A stretch of 60,677 nucleotides of DNA. It comes from an uncultured Lachnospiraceae bacterium. GTDB lineage: Bacteria > Bacillota > Clostridia > Lachnospirales > Lachnospiraceae. The translations under genes were made by a program, and so were the position numbers. The notes under the pieces are model-generated. The model made no database searches. It was not told the origin of the DNA and saw only the letters and a program-made list of their open reading frames with translations. The DNA lies in the NCBI GenBank assembly GCA_947385425.1, contig CANDKY010000008.1:1-60677 (forward strand), in the 5' to 3' direction. Below, one piece after another: positions 7,760-17,454 of the stretch (within the stretch, counting starts at the first letter, position 1; every line of letters begins with the position of its first letter).

Positions 7760-8503
7760 TCACATAGGCTCCTTAGCCGGAATCCCTGCCCTTCGCGGAT
7801 ATTTTTTCGGCGTTGCCTTTACCTTATCTATTATAAGTAAGTTTCTGTATATATCAGAACCTGGCAGTATATAGTCTATCTGTCCAGATACCTTTCCTCC
7901 TAAAACAGATATCGCCTTTCCTGCAGCAGAAATTTCATCCGTTAATTTTTCCGATTTATAAGAAATAAATTTTCCTCCGGCCTTTACAAACGGTATGCAG
8001 TACTCTGACAGTGTAGATAAATTGGCTACTGCCCTGGAAACACATAAGTCGTATTTTTCACGGAGCATGTTGGGTTTCGCATAATCTTCCGCCCTCCCGT
8101 GAAGCGCCTCTATGCCTTCCAGCCCTAATTTTTCAATTACTTCATTCAAAAACTTAACTCTTTTATTTAAAGAGTCCAGCAAAGTAACTCTAACATGAGG
8201 GAAAATTATTTTAACAGGGATTCCGGGGAATCCGGCCCCGCTCCCTACATCAATCATTTTCCATCCGCTGTCCTTATCGCATACCGCAGGAAAGTCATAG
8301 GCTTTTACAATAGCCAGGCTGTCTGTAAAATGCTTTTTGCAAACTTCATGAAATCCTTCAATAGCCGTCAGGTTCATAAAAGAATTCCATTCCACCAATA
8401 TTTTATAGTATTCTATAAACAAAGACATTTGCTTCTCATCAGGCATTATCCCCAGTTCTCTTAAATCTGCCATAAAAGATGCCGTATCATAATCGCTCAA
8501 CAT
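7760..8503 (-). CDS. rsmG: 16S rRNA (guanine527-N7)-methyltransferase
   Basis: RsmG (GidB) methylates G527 of 16S rRNA using S-adenosylmethionine. The 247-residue protein has the family signatures: NSFMNLTAI near residue 40, the SAM loop VGSGAGFPGIPVKI near residue 90, and SRAVANLSTLSEY. The start ATG at 8503 lies one base after the mnmG stop, indicating translational coupling. The length is normal. It is the last gene of the minus-strand cluster; parA/parB, which often follow it in Firmicutes, are missing here. Confidence 0.96.
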   Translation of the reverse strand: MLSDYDTASFMADLRELGIMPDEKQMSLFIEYYKILVEWNSFMNLTAIEGFHEVCKKHFTDSLAIVKAYDFPAVCDKDSGWKMIDVGSGAGFPGIPVKIIFPHVRVTLLDSLNKRVKFLNEVIEKLGLEGIEALHGRAEDYAKPNMLREKYDLCVSRAVANLSTLSEYCIPFVKAGGKFISYKSEKLTDEISAAGKAISVLGGKVSGQIDYILPGSDIYRNLLIIDKVKATPKKYPRRAGIPAKEPM

Positions 8504-8504
8504 A

Positions 8505-10556
8505 TCAGCCCATATTCCCTTCTGTCAACGAATTATCCGTCTCCCGTTTTCTGTTATACTGTTCCAAATAGACAAGCAACACGGAAATGTCCGCCGGTGA
8601 TACTCCTGATATTCTGGATGCCTGTCCGACAGATACCGGCCGGTAAGCGATCAGTTTCTGTCTTGCCTCAAGACGAAGGCTTTTTACATCCTTATAGTCC
8701 AGATCCTGCGGTATCCTTTTCTTTTCCATTTTGCGAAACTGCTGTACCTGCCTGAGCTGTCTCGTTATATAACCTTCATACTTCAATTCTATTTCTACCT
8801 GCTCTATCACATCATGCGGAAGGGGCTGCCTGCCCGGATCTAACTCTTCCAATTCGGAATAGGACAATTCCGGCCTGCACATCAGCTCCGCCATAGTTGT
8901 CCCCGTCTTTAACGCAGGGCTTCCTTTTGCTGTTAAAAAATCCTGTACCTTCCTGGATGCCCCAACCGTCTGCTTCTTCAAACGCCCTATTTCCGCCTCT
9001 ATCATTTTCTTTTTGGTAAGCGTCTCCCCGTACAGTTCTTCCGAAACCAGTCCCGCCCTGTAACCCTTTTCACGAAGACGCAGATCTGCATTATCCTGTC
9101 GGAGCAAAAGACGGTATTCCGCCCTGGAGGTCATCATGCGGTAAGGTTCAAAATTATCCTTAGTCACCAAATCATCGATCAATACCCCAATATATGCTTC
9201 CGAACGATCAATGGTAATCTGTTCTTTTCCAAGTATGGAAAGCGAAGCATTGATTCCCGCTATCAAACCCTGGGCAGCAGCTTCCTCGTATCCGCTGCTT
9301 CCGTTACACTGCCCTCCGCTGAAAAGCCCTTTGATATCTTTAAACTCCAGCGTCGGATACAACTGCCTGGGATTAATGCAATCATATTCTATAGCATAGG
9401 CATTTCTCACAATCTTACAATTCTCCAATCCCGGAACCGTCCGGTACATGGCAAGCTGGACATCCTCGGGAAGTGAGGAAGACATCCCTCCCACATACAT
9501 TTCATTTGTATGCAGCCCCTCCGGTTCTATAAATACCTGATGCCTTTCCTTATCCGCAAATTTTACGACCTTATCCTCTATGGACGGGCAATATCTCGGC
9601 CCTGTTCCTTCTATAATACCTGCATAGATAGGTGAACGATCCAGATTCCTGCGTATCACATCATGAGTTTCCTCATTCGTATATGTCAGCCAACAGGACA
9701 CCTGCTCTTTCTGCACATCCTCCGGATCAGTCGAAAAAGAGAACGGTACTATCCTTTCATCGCCAAACTGCTCCTGCATCTTCGAAAAATCAAGACTTCT
9801 CTTATCCATCCGCGCCGGAGTCCCTGTCTTAAACCTTCTCATTTCTATTCCCAGTTTTTTCAGGGAATCAGTCAAATAATTGGCCGCCTGCAGCCCATTC
9901 GGCCCTGTATAAGTAATGGCTTCCCCGCACAGACATCTGGCTCTTAAATAAGTCCCCGTACAAAGAATAACTGCCTTACATGCATATACGGCTCCGGTAA
10001 AAGTCCTGACGCCGGTAATTTTTTTCTTCCCTGTACCGTTATCCAAAGATTTTCCGGAAAACCCTTCCAAATGTTTTCCTTCACACTTTCCCTTATATTT
10101 TCCCTCTCCTTCCTGATTACCTGCCATTGAACAGGAAGCCGGGCAATCCATATCTTCCCAGAGGAACTCACACACCTCAGCCTGCTTTATCGTTAAATGT
10201 TCCTGGTTCTCCAACACCTTCCTCATGGCGCGGGAATATTCTGCTTTATCAGCCTGCGCCCTGAGAGAATGGACAGCGGGCCCTTTTGAAATATTTAACA
10301 TTTTAGACTGGATAAAAGTTTTATCTATATTTTTACCCATCTCCCCGCCCAGTGCATCTATTTCCCTTACCAGATGGCCCTTGGAAGATCCTCCCACATT
10401 TGGATTGCATGGCATCAAAGCGACGCTGTCCACACTGACTGTAAAAATCACCGTCTCCAAACCCATTCTCGCACACGCAAGGGCAGCTTCACAGCCTGCA
10501 TGGCCTGCACCTATCACACATACGTCCACTTTCTCCCTTATCTGCATCGAACACAT
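8505..10556 (-). CDS. mnmG: tRNA uridine-5-carboxymethylaminomethyl modification enzyme MnmG
   Basis: MnmG (GidA) is the FAD-dependent partner of MnmE in modifying the wobble uridine of tRNAs. The FAD-binding [13 protein letters not shown] is at residues 13-25, [20 protein letters not shown] at 48-67, and later [11 protein letters not shown] and [18 protein letters not shown] are the expected signatures. The 683 residues exceed the usual about 630 because of an insertion at roughly 133-178, rich in Gly, Lys and Glu. ATG at 10556 follows ACGGAGGAAG. It runs with mnmE upstream and rsmG downstream. Confidence 0.97.
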   Translation of the reverse strand: MCSMQIREKVDVCVIGAGHAGCEAALACARMGLETVIFTVSVDSVALMPCNPNVGGSSKGHLVREIDALGGEMGKNIDKTFIQSKMLNISKGPAVHSLRAQADKAEYSRAMRKVLENQEHLTIKQAEVCEFLWEDMDCPASCSMAGNQEGEGKYKGKCEGKHLEGFSGKSLDNGTGKKKITGVRTFTGAVYACKAVILCTGTYLRARCLCGEAITYTGPNGLQAANYLTDSLKKLGIEMRRFKTGTPARMDKRSLDFSKMQEQFGDERIVPFSFSTDPEDVQKEQVSCWLTYTNEETHDVIRRNLDRSPIYAGIIEGTGPRYCPSIEDKVVKFADKERHQVFIEPEGLHTNEMYVGGMSSSLPEDVQLAMYRTVPGLENCKIVRNAYAIEYDCINPRQLYPTLEFKDIKGLFSGGQCNGSSGYEEAAAQGLIAGINASLSILGKEQITIDRSEAYIGVLIDDLVTKDNFEPYRMMTSRAEYRLLLRQDNADLRLREKGYRAGLVSEELYGETLTKKKMIEAEIGRLKKQTVGASRKVQDFLTAKGSPALKTGTTMAELMCRPELSYSELEELDPGRQPLPHDVIEQVEIELKYEGYITRQLRQVQQFRKMEKKRIPQDLDYKDVKSLRLEARQKLIAYRPVSVGQASRISGVSPADISVLLVYLEQYNRKRETDNSLTEGNMG

Positions 10557-10574
10557 TTACTATTCTTCCTCCGT

Positions 10575-11996
10575 CTATTTCCCCATGCAAAATTTCGAGA
10601 ATATTTCATTGACCAGATCCTCCCCCACTTCTTCCCCTATAATTGTCCCAAGAAAGGTATAGGCATTCATAAGATCAATTGAATAAAAATCTTCCGGCAT
10701 ATTGCTTTCCAGGCTTTCCTTTACATGCCGCATACTCTCACAGGCATCCTGCATCGCTTCCCTGTGCCGCATATTTGTAATTACCATTTCATCATTAAAG
10801 GAAATCTCCCCGCCAAAAAACATCTCCTTCACTTTATCCGCAAAGATATCTATTCCTGTATTTTCCTTGGTGGAAGTCCTGATTACCATAATATCGGAAG
10901 CCTTTTCCACAGCATCCTTACATGTACCGGCAATTTCGGACAGGAGAATATCTTCTGTAACCACCATATCCAAATCCGTCTTATTTAAAAGGATAATCAC
11001 TTTTTTACCGGAAATTAAATTTAAAATCTCATAATCGCTCTCATCCAAAGGAACCGAACCATCCACGACATAGATAAGCAAATCTGCATCCAAAGCATAT
11101 TTTTTGGCCTTTTCCACACCTATTTTTTCCACGGTATCCTCTGTAAAACGTATTCCCGCCGTATCAATCACATTCAGGCTTATCCCCTGCAGCCTTATGT
11201 TTTCTTCCAAAACATCCCGGGTAGTCCCTGCCACATCTGTAACAATCGCTTTATCCTCGCCTACCAGAAGATTTAACAGAGAGGATTTCCCTGCATTCGG
11301 CTTTCCGACAATAACCGTATTTATACCCTCTTTCAATATCCTTCCCTGGGCCGATTGATCCAACAGCTTTTCTAACCTTAGGATAATGTTCTCTGTCTTC
11401 TCCATCAGCCGGCCCGCATACCCATCCAGGCTGATATGTTCCGGATCATCCAAAGCCGATTCAATAAAGGCTATCTCATAAAGCAGCTCTTCCCGCAGCC
11501 CCTTCACCATATCCGAAACAGAACCGCGAAGCTGGCTTACAGAACTTTTCAGTGCATACTGGTTTTTGGAATGTATAATGTCAATTACAGCCTCCGCCTT
11601 TGACAAATCCATCCTTCCGTTTAAAAAGGCCCTCTTCGTAAACTCCCCTGGCTGCGCAAGCCTCGCACCATGTTTCAGCACAGCCTCAAGCACACGGCGA
11701 AGCACCAGGATCCCGCCGTGGCAATTAATCTCCACCGTATCCTCCGCCGTATAGCTGCGGGGCGCTTTCATCACGCTCACCATAACCTCATCAATTACTT
11801 CTTCCCTGCCGTTTTCATTATCCACAATAAATCCGTAATGCACCGTATGGGAAGCAAACCGGGAAAGCATCTTTTTTCCCGACTTTGTCCTGTATATCCC
11901 ATGTACAATTTGAACCGCATCATCGCCGCTGACCCGGATAATCCCTATCCCGGATTCCGACATTGCAGTAGCCACAGCCGCTATCGTATTTCCCAT
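10575..11996 (-). CDS. mnmE: tRNA modification GTPase MnmE
   Basis: MnmE (TrmE) is the GTPase of the MnmE-MnmG tRNA wobble-uridine modification complex. It has an N-terminal tetrahydrofolate-binding domain (TIAAVATAMSESGIGIIRVSG), a G domain with P-loop GKPNAGKSSLLN, switch DTAGIR and NKTD, and the C-terminal CMGK with the conserved cysteine. ATG at 11996 follows AAGGAG; a TTG five codons upstream overlaps that ribosome site and is rejected. A terminator-like hairpin separates it from jag, so it may have its own promoter. Confidence 0.97.
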   Translation of the reverse strand: MGNTIAAVATAMSESGIGIIRVSGDDAVQIVHGIYRTKSGKKMLSRFASHTVHYGFIVDNENGREEVIDEVMVSVMKAPRSYTAEDTVEINCHGGILVLRRVLEAVLKHGARLAQPGEFTKRAFLNGRMDLSKAEAVIDIIHSKNQYALKSSVSQLRGSVSDMVKGLREELLYEIAFIESALDDPEHISLDGYAGRLMEKTENIILRLEKLLDQSAQGRILKEGINTVIVGKPNAGKSSLLNLLVGEDKAIVTDVAGTTRDVLEENIRLQGISLNVIDTAGIRFTEDTVEKIGVEKAKKYALDADLLIYVVDGSVPLDESDYEILNLISGKKVIILLNKTDLDMVVTEDILLSEIAGTCKDAVEKASDIMVIRTSTKENTGIDIFADKVKEMFFGGEISFNDEMVITNMRHREAMQDACESMRHVKESLESNMPEDFYSIDLMNAYTFLGTIIGEEVGEDLVNEIFSKFCMGK

Positions 11997-12021
11997 ACCA
12001 AACTCCTTCAAACAAAATACA

Positions 12022-12054
12022 CAAAACCCCTGAACAAAAATTCAAGGGTTTCAT
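12022..12054 (-). terminator. Terminator-like hairpin between jag and mnmE
   Basis: On the minus strand AAACCCTTGAA pairs with TTCAGGGGTTT (one G-U) and is followed by TTTTGTGTATTTT. It would partly separate the rpmH-to-jag transcript from mnmE-mnmG-rsmG. Confidence 0.6.
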
Positions 12055-12060
12055 AAAAAA

Positions 12061-12684
12061 CTATCTCTTAAGTGTAACAACCACTCTCCGGAAGGGCTCA
12101 TCACCCTCACTGTGGGTAGTCACATACTTATCACTTTGCAGTGCCGAATGGATAATCCTCCGTTCATAAGGGTTCATAGGCTCAAGGGAAACCGGGCGTT
12201 TCGTCCGTTTAACCTTATAAGCAATATTCTTAGCCAGGTTTTCCAATGTTTCTTTCCTTCTCTGCCTGTAATTCTCCGTATCCACCTTCACCCTTATATA
12301 ATTCTCAGCTTCCTTATTTACCACTAATGACACTAAGTACTGCAGGGAATCGAGCGTCTGCCCCCTTTTGCCGATCAACACGCCCATTTCATCCCCGCTT
12401 AAATCAATATCCATGGAATTATCAAGTTCATCGTATTTTACATCTGTCACTACTGTAAGACCCATAGCTTCAAACACATCATTTAAAAATTGTTTTGCAT
12501 TATCGGTTACAGAATTCTTAACTTTAGCTTTAATGATTGCAGGCTTGGAACCTATCCCAAGGAAACCAGCAGACCCCTCTTCTACTACTTCATATTCCAA
12601 TTTATCACTGGTCACAAGCAGCTTCTGACAAGCTTCAGTGATTGCATCATTAACTGTTTTCGCTGATACTTGAATGTAATCCAT
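12061..12684 (-). CDS. jag: Jag/KhpB-type RNA-binding protein
   Basis: About 207 residues: an N-terminal Jag domain (VSAKTVNDAITEAC, then EEGSAGFLGIGSKPA), a KH domain (GVLIGKRGQTLDSLQYLVS) and an R3H domain (MNPYERRIIHSALQ). Jag (KhpB) is an RNA-binding protein linked to cell elongation and division, usually next to yidC as here. ATG at 12684 with GGGAGGTATAAAT before it is preferred over the in-frame GTG at 12699. The gap to yidC is short, so the two are cotranscribed. Confidence 0.94.
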   Translation of the reverse strand: MDYIQVSAKTVNDAITEACQKLLVTSDKLEYEVVEEGSAGFLGIGSKPAIIKAKVKNSVTDNAKQFLNDVFEAMGLTVVTDVKYDELDNSMDIDLSGDEMGVLIGKRGQTLDSLQYLVSLVVNKEAENYIRVKVDTENYRQRRKETLENLAKNIAYKVKRTKRPVSLEPMNPYERRIIHSALQSDKYVTTHSEGDEPFRRVVVTLKR

Positions 12685-12699
12685 ATTTATACCTCCCAC

Positions 12700-14001
12700 T
12701 TACTTCCTGTTATTCTTCTCATTATACTGCTTCACCATATTTGCCTTTGAAGCGAGGCTTCCCTGCTTTGCATTTTTATTGTAATATTCTGTCGATTTCC
12801 TTACCGCCTCGTCTCTCTGTTCCTGTGTCATGGAAGAATCAGTACTTGCTTTCGATGCTATAGACTTCGTACTCATCGTCGCGTAATCATTTAACATCTT
12901 AGCAGAAACACCCTTCTTTTCTAACTTTTTCTTATTCTTCTCCACATTTTGCTTAATTACTTCCTCCAGATCCATCTTATCAATATGCTTATTGATCACC
13001 ACCTGCTGGATACTTCTTACTACAGAACCGGCAATCCAGTATATGCCCATACCTGCAGGAAACGAATAGCAGAATATTGCCGACATAACCGGCATCATCA
13101 CATTCATTGTTTTCATCGAAGAAGCCATCGGGTTGTCCTGCTGCTTCTTATCGTTGTTTTCCGCCTGCGGCATCAGTTTGGTATTTATCCACTGCGTCAG
13201 GGCAGACAATACAGGAACCGCCAGGGCCGCAATAACCATAAGAAAAGCGCCGCTATCCAATGCTTCATGGACAATATAAGAAGGTGAATTCCCTATATTT
13301 AACCCGAGGAAGTTATTATACCTCTCCAGAATCGCCATCGTATTGTCAACATCTGCTGACAGAGAAGGAAACCTTTCAGAAATACTGAGCCACTCTGCGG
13401 TAGAAGCACGGTTTAACACATCAATAAAAGTATTCTGTATATACTCCGTATTCCCGCCTGTAAACTGTTCACTGGTAAACTGATTTCCAAACATAGACGC
13501 ATCTTTAAAGGTCTGAATGAAATCAGAACTCCCGGCCTGGACAATCAGCTTGTCCACCAAAGGGAAAAACGCATCCTTAATCTTCCCGACATAAGCCGGC
13601 ATTGCGTAAATTACACGGTATAAAGCAAAAAGAATAGGCATCTGTATAAGAAGCTGCAGACAGCTTCCGGTCGGAGACACTCCATACTTTGCATAGACCG
13701 CCTGCGTCTCCTCGTTCATCTTCATCATGGAATCGTTATCTTTCCTGTTCTTATACTTTGCCTGGATCGCCTGAATCTCCGGATTCATCTTAGCAGAGAG
13801 TTTCGAAAACTTCTGCTGTTTCACCGTAAGAGGCAGCATAAGCAGATTCACTACAATTGTAAATAAAATAATCGCAAGACCGATATTCGGTATACCAATC
13901 TTGTCCAGGCAGAAAAAGATCCCTTCCATTATATAACCGAGAAGCTTTGCTATCGGCCCTATAATAAAAGTCTGATTCTGCGTTAAAATAATGCCTGACA
14001 A
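12700..14001 (-). CDS. yidC: Membrane protein insertase YidC/Oxa1 family
   Basis: A 433-residue polytopic protein with the Oxa1/YidC core: NIGLAIILFTIVVNLLMLPL, QAIQAKYKNR, PTGSCLQLLIQMPILFALYR, and the late FPAGMGIYWIAGSVV. It inserts proteins into the cytoplasmic membrane alone or with SecYEG. The C-terminal tail from about 355 is highly charged, as expected for ribosome contact. The start is TTG at 14001 with AGGAGG seven bases upstream. The periplasmic-side insertion around residues 145-240 is longer than in Bacillus SpoIIIJ. Confidence 0.95.
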   Translation of the reverse strand: MSGIILTQNQTFIIGPIAKLLGYIMEGIFFCLDKIGIPNIGLAIILFTIVVNLLMLPLTVKQQKFSKLSAKMNPEIQAIQAKYKNRKDNDSMMKMNEETQAVYAKYGVSPTGSCLQLLIQMPILFALYRVIYAMPAYVGKIKDAFFPLVDKLIVQAGSSDFIQTFKDASMFGNQFTSEQFTGGNTEYIQNTFIDVLNRASTAEWLSISERFPSLSADVDNTMAILERYNNFLGLNIGNSPSYIVHEALDSGAFLMVIAALAVPVLSALTQWINTKLMPQAENNDKKQQDNPMASSMKTMNVMMPVMSAIFCYSFPAGMGIYWIAGSVVRSIQQVVINKHIDKMDLEEVIKQNVEKNKKKLEKKGVSAKMLNDYATMSTKSIASKASTDSSMTQEQRDEAVRKSTEYYNKNAKQGSLASKANMVKQYNEKNNRK

Positions 14002-14105
14002 TTTTTTTCCTCCTATTCCAGTTCCGCTGGAACCCGAAAAGTGCCATCACCCTTCAAAAAAATATCTGTTCCAGCTATTCCAATCCCTCCATCCACAATC
14101 CAATT

Positions 14106-14315
14106 CTACGGAACCGGATCATATCCCCCTTTAGAAAAAGGATTACACCTCAAAATTCTCCACACCGCCATACATCCGCCCTTCCACGCACCATACTTCA
14201 TAACCGCCTCCAACCCATACTCCGAACAGGTAGGAAAATAAGGGCATTTCGTACTTTTCAAGGGAGAAACATATTTCCGATAGAACCTAATCATACAAAT
14301 AAGTAATGTTTCCAT
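14106..14315 (-). CDS. yidD: Membrane protein insertion efficiency factor YidD
   Basis: A small Cys-rich protein of the YidD family (about 70 residues): MIRFYRKYVSPLK, CPYFPTCSEYGLEAV, WRILRCNPFSKGGYDPVP. The family helps YidC-dependent insertion and usually lies between rnpA and yidC. ATG at 14315 is chosen because GGGATGG precedes it; the longer frame to 14363 has no family similarity. Unusually, about 255 bp containing a repeat element separate it from rnpA. Confidence 0.93.
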   Translation of the reverse strand: METLLICMIRFYRKYVSPLKSTKCPYFPTCSEYGLEAVMKYGAWKGGCMAVWRILRCNPFSKGGYDPVP

Positions 14316-14397
14316 AACCATCCCGCAATCTAACCCATCCTGACAGGGAAAAACAATTCCCACCGCACACCATCACAAACCATCCATGAAAACTCAT

Positions 14398-14579
14398 AAA
14401 ACGGATTTGCGATGCTGCTGCACCGCAGCAGCACAAAACCAGCCATAAAAAACCTGGAAGAACGCCTCTTTCCAGGCGTTCTTCCGCGTGAAACGGGTTT
14501 GCCCATGCATCCTGCATGGCAAACCCTAGAAGTTCTTAAGTGGTGTACTTTACCACTTTAGAACTTCTTTTCACGCTAA
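14398..14579 (-). repeat. Palindromic terminator-like element F, copy 1
   Basis: On the minus strand this begins TTAGCGTGAAAAGAAG and contains a 16-bp stem (14529-14544 with 14552-14567), then a GAACGCC / GGCGTTC hairpin followed by a T-rich tract, then a perfect GCTGCTGC / GCAGCAGC hairpin at 14414-14432. A second copy lies at 57491-57655 in the other orientation. Its first nine bases encode the last two residues and TGA stop of rnpA. It divides rnpA from yidD. Confidence 0.88.
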
Positions 14580-14906
14580 GATATGATGAAGTTTCCCAAG
14601 ATGCAGTAACGCGCTCTCTATATCGGCATAAGAAACCGCCGACGCATTGTTCCTTGCAACGACTACTATATCTAAACCACTATTAAATATATTTTCATGT
14701 AGCCGGTAACTCTCTCTCACCAGTCTCGTAACCCTGTGGCGGACCACACTGTTCCCTACTTTTTTACTGACTGATATTCCAAGCCTGTTCCTGTCCATAT
14801 TATTTTCTAACACATACATAACAAGATACCGATTGGCATAGGACTTACCTTTTTTATAAACATTCCTGAAATCATAATTCTTTTTCAAAGATTCTGAGAA
14901 ATCCAT
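14571..14906 (-). CDS. rnpA: Ribonuclease P protein component
   Basis: 111 residues with the RnpA signatures: an early FRNVYKKGKSYANRYLVMYV and the RNR motif GNSVVRHRVTRLVRESYR. The protein binds the RNase P RNA and helps 5' processing of tRNA. ATG at 14906. The last codons (Leu, Ala, TGA) lie in the conserved end of repeat element F, so the natural C-terminus may have been replaced by the insertion. It follows rpmH after a hairpin. Confidence 0.96.
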   Translation of the reverse strand: MDFSESLKKNYDFRNVYKKGKSYANRYLVMYVLENNMDRNRLGISVSKKVGNSVVRHRVTRLVRESYRLHENIFNSGLDIVVVARNNASAVSYADIESALLHLGKLHHILA

Positions 14907-14956
14907 ATTCCATCCATCAAAAATTATAGATTTTACAAAAGAATTTCCATAAGAGA

Positions 14957-14977
14957 AAAGGCCACAATACTGTGACC
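14957..14977 (-). terminator. Hairpin between rpmH and rnpA
   Basis: On the minus strand GGTCACAG / TTGTGGCC is followed by TTTTCTCTT. This is likely a partial terminator adjusting rpmH against rnpA levels. Confidence 0.65.
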
Positions 14978-15111
14978 TATGCTGATAATCTCTTTCTTCC
15001 TTTTGCTCTTCTGGCTGCCAGAACTTTTCTTCCGCCCGGAGTACTCATTCTCTTCCTGAAACCATGGACTTTTTTCCTATGCCTTTTCTTCGGCTGATAT
15101 GTCATTTTCAT
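14977..15111 (-). CDS. rpmH: 50S ribosomal protein L34
   Basis: A 44-residue basic protein, [18 protein letters not shown] then [19 protein letters not shown], the classic L34 sequence. It is too short to appear in many ORF lists. ATG at 15111 is preceded by AAAGGAGG at a ten-base spacing. It is the first gene of the leftward origin cluster and reads away from oriC. Confidence 0.98.
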   Translation of the reverse strand: MKMTYQPKKRHRKKVHGFRKRMSTPGGRKVLAARRAKGRKRLSA

Positions 15112-15171
15112 AACCGATACACCTCCTTTATAAACCTCTCCCAAATATATCGAACATAATTAAGGCAAACA

Positions 15172-15199
15172 CTACTATCACAAACACTGCTATTGTCAA
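15172..15199 (-). promoter_or_regulatory. Candidate rpmH promoter
   Basis: On the minus strand a perfect TTGACA (15199-15194) lies 16 bp before a weak TAGTAG (15177-15172), about 60 bases ahead of rpmH. The -35 is good and the -10 poor. Confidence 0.35.
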
Positions 15200-15359
15200 A
15201 AACAATCTGTGTTAGAAAATATCGTTACAATTATAAAGGAAAACGACATTTACGTCAAGTAAAAATCAACCAAAAAATGCCGAAAAAATCATGAAAAATG
15301 CCGATTTTTTCTCAATACCATATCTAGTTGCTTTTCTTTCCCGCAAACCACTAAATATA

Positions 15360-15690
15360 GTTCTAAAAAAGTTATCCACATTTTCCTCCGAATCAACCTA
15401 TCCTGTAAAAAATTATCCACATTATGTGTATAATTTGTGGAAAACTCCTTTATAACCTGTTTAAATGCTATGGATAAATACATCCGTAACCTTATGGACA
15501 ACCCATAATATGCCGATTACAGGAATGCCCCTGTATGTTAATAAGGATTATCACCTTTATGCACATACCGGAATACACAGGAAGCCTTAAAGTCACCTTA
15601 TGCACATGATTATCCCCAATTTGTGTATAACTTCACACTCAAAATTAATCATTTGAAATTTCACATTATTTATATTAATATATAAATGTG
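15360..15690. other. oriC: Chromosomal origin oriC with DnaA boxes
   Basis: The rpmH-dnaA gap contains perfect TTATCCACA boxes at 15372-15380 and 15413-15421, TTATACACA on the minus strand at 15425-15433 and 15622-15630, TTATGCACA at 15557-15565 and 15598-15606, and one-mismatch boxes at 15469-15477 (minus) and 15610-15618. An AT-only stretch at about 15660-15690 next to dnaA is a candidate unwinding element. Gene polarity switches here, as expected for bidirectional replication. Confidence 0.95.
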
Positions 15691-15741
15691 GTGCTTTCTG
15701 CAGACAGGTAAAAGCCGCATTATGGAACCGGAGGAACTCTT

Positions 15742-17121
15742 ATGGATTTTTTCGAAGAAAATGATTTTATACAGGAAAATTGGGAAATGATTAAACAAAC
15801 CATAAAAACAGAGTATGGCCTTTCCAATATATCCTTTAATACCTGGGTTTCCAACCTGGGTTTTTACAGTTCGGAAAATGATATCATATCGATTATCATT
15901 CCCTCCGATAAGGCCCATGCCTTAAACTATATTTCAAACAAATACTCAAATTATTTTAAGGTTGTTATTTCCGAAATGATGGAACACGAATATAATATTT
16001 CCTTTATATTGGAAAATGATATTGCGAAAATAGAAGCCGGCAATAATTCCATGGAAATAAAGCCTCATTATAATATCAACTGTGAAAAGGCAAACCTGAA
16101 TCCAAAATACCGTTTTGACACTTTTGTCGTGGGCAGCAACAACAAATTTGCACATTCCGCTTCCCTTGCCGTTGCGGAATCCCCCGGCGATACCTACAAT
16201 CCGTTGTACATATACGGCGGGGCCGGCCTGGGCAAAACGCACCTTATGCATTCCATCGGACGCTTTATACTGGAACAGAACCAGAACATGAAAGTCCTTT
16301 ATGTTACTTCCGAGCAGTTCACCAATGAAGTGATCCACTCCATCCGAAGCGGTAATGCGGCGGACATGACCAAACTCCGGGATAAGTACAGGACGGTGGA
16401 TGTCCTCCTTATTGATGATATCCAGTTTATCATAGGAAAAGAAAGTACACAGGAAGAATTTTTCCATACCTTTAATGTACTGCATGCGGCAGAAAAACAG
16501 ATTATCATTTCCTCCGACAAACCGCCGAAAGAAATGGAAACACTGGAAGAACGTTTCCGTTCCAGGTTCGAATGGGGGCTTATCGCCGATATACAGCCTC
16601 CCGATTACGAAACCAGAATGGCTATCCTCCAGAAAAATGCCGAACAATGCAATAAAGTAATCGATGACGAAGTGTTCAGTTATGTCGCAACCAATATCAA
16701 ATCCAATATAAGGGAACTGGAAGGGGCTTTTAACAAGATTATCGCTTCCTCCAGGTTAAATAAGATAGAGATCGATCTCGAAATGGCTAAGGAAGCATTG
16801 AAGGATATTATCTATCCGGACAAACCAAAGGAGATCAATCCTACCCTTATTATAAATGTAGTGGCAGAACACTTCGGGGTAAAAGCAGAGGATATCACCT
16901 CCAAAAAGAGAAATTCGGAAATTGTGGAAGCCAGGCAGGTAGTCATGTATCTTTGCCGTTACATGACCGACACCTCCTACCAGAATATAGGGAAAATCCT
17001 TGGGAAAAAAGATCATACCACAATTATCCACGGGGTCAACAAGATTACGGACGAACTGCAAAGTAACAGGGAACTGAACCACAAGATCGAGACTATCAAG
17101 AAAAAACTCAGCCCTACCTGA
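15742..17121 (+). CDS. dnaA: Chromosomal replication initiator DnaA
   Basis: 459 residues. Domain I is at 1-90, a linker runs to about 115, the AAA+ domain carries Walker A GGAGLGKTH (159-167) and Walker B VLLIDDIQF, and the C-terminal domain IV has the box-binding signature DHTTIIHGVNKI. DnaA binds the boxes just upstream, melts oriC and recruits the helicase. ATG at 15742 follows GGAGGAACTCTT. It likely controls its own promoter within the box cluster. Confidence 0.99.
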   Translation: MDFFEENDFIQENWEMIKQTIKTEYGLSNISFNTWVSNLGFYSSENDIISIIIPSDKAHALNYISNKYSNYFKVVISEMMEHEYNISFILENDIAKIEAGNNSMEIKPHYNINCEKANLNPKYRFDTFVVGSNNKFAHSASLAVAESPGDTYNPLYIYGGAGLGKTHLMHSIGRFILEQNQNMKVLYVTSEQFTNEVIHSIRSGNAADMTKLRDKYRTVDVLLIDDIQFIIGKESTQEEFFHTFNVLHAAEKQIIISSDKPPKEMETLEERFRSRFEWGLIADIQPPDYETRMAILQKNAEQCNKVIDDEVFSYVATNIKSNIRELEGAFNKIIASSRLNKIEIDLEMAKEALKDIIYPDKPKEINPTLIINVVAEHFGVKAEDITSKKRNSEIVEARQVVMYLCRYMTDTSYQNIGKILGKKDHTTIIHGVNKITDELQSNRELNHKIETIKKKLSPT

Positions 17122-17454
17122 AAGAAAGGTTTTACTTTTCCTGTTGATTATTATGTGGTTAAGTCCGGGATAAGTGGATTTTGTATGTTGATAACTATGT
17201 TTAAACTAAGGTTTATGATGATGTTAAAATTGTAACGGTATTTCATATATGTGAATAATTCAGCCTTAATTTTAAAGTTATATGGAGTTTTTCACAGGAT
17301 AGACATTCCTTTTTTCCCTGAAAAATAGTATAATAGATAGGGTTTTACACAAATCAACAGCCCTTAATAAGGATATTAAGAATTACTTTATATATAAAAT
17401 ATCTGCACGCGCAGTCAAAAATGAATCCCGTATTTTGCGAAAGGAGCAAACAGT
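17122..17454. promoter_or_regulatory. dnaA-dnaN intergenic region
   Basis: A 333-bp AT-rich gap. A one-mismatch DnaA box (TGTGGTTAA, 17154-17162) and a good -10 hexamer TATAAT (17329-17334) are visible, without a clear -35. In some Firmicutes the origin is bipartite around dnaA; the box evidence here is weak. It probably holds the dnaN promoter. Confidence 0.5.

Noticed and set aside
14480-14500. parS-like CGCGTGAAAC near rnpA
   Set aside because: Only half of the parS palindrome matches; it belongs to repeat element F.
15289-15501. Minus-strand 70-residue ORF in oriC
   Set aside because: It reads through the DnaA boxes and has no family or ribosome site.
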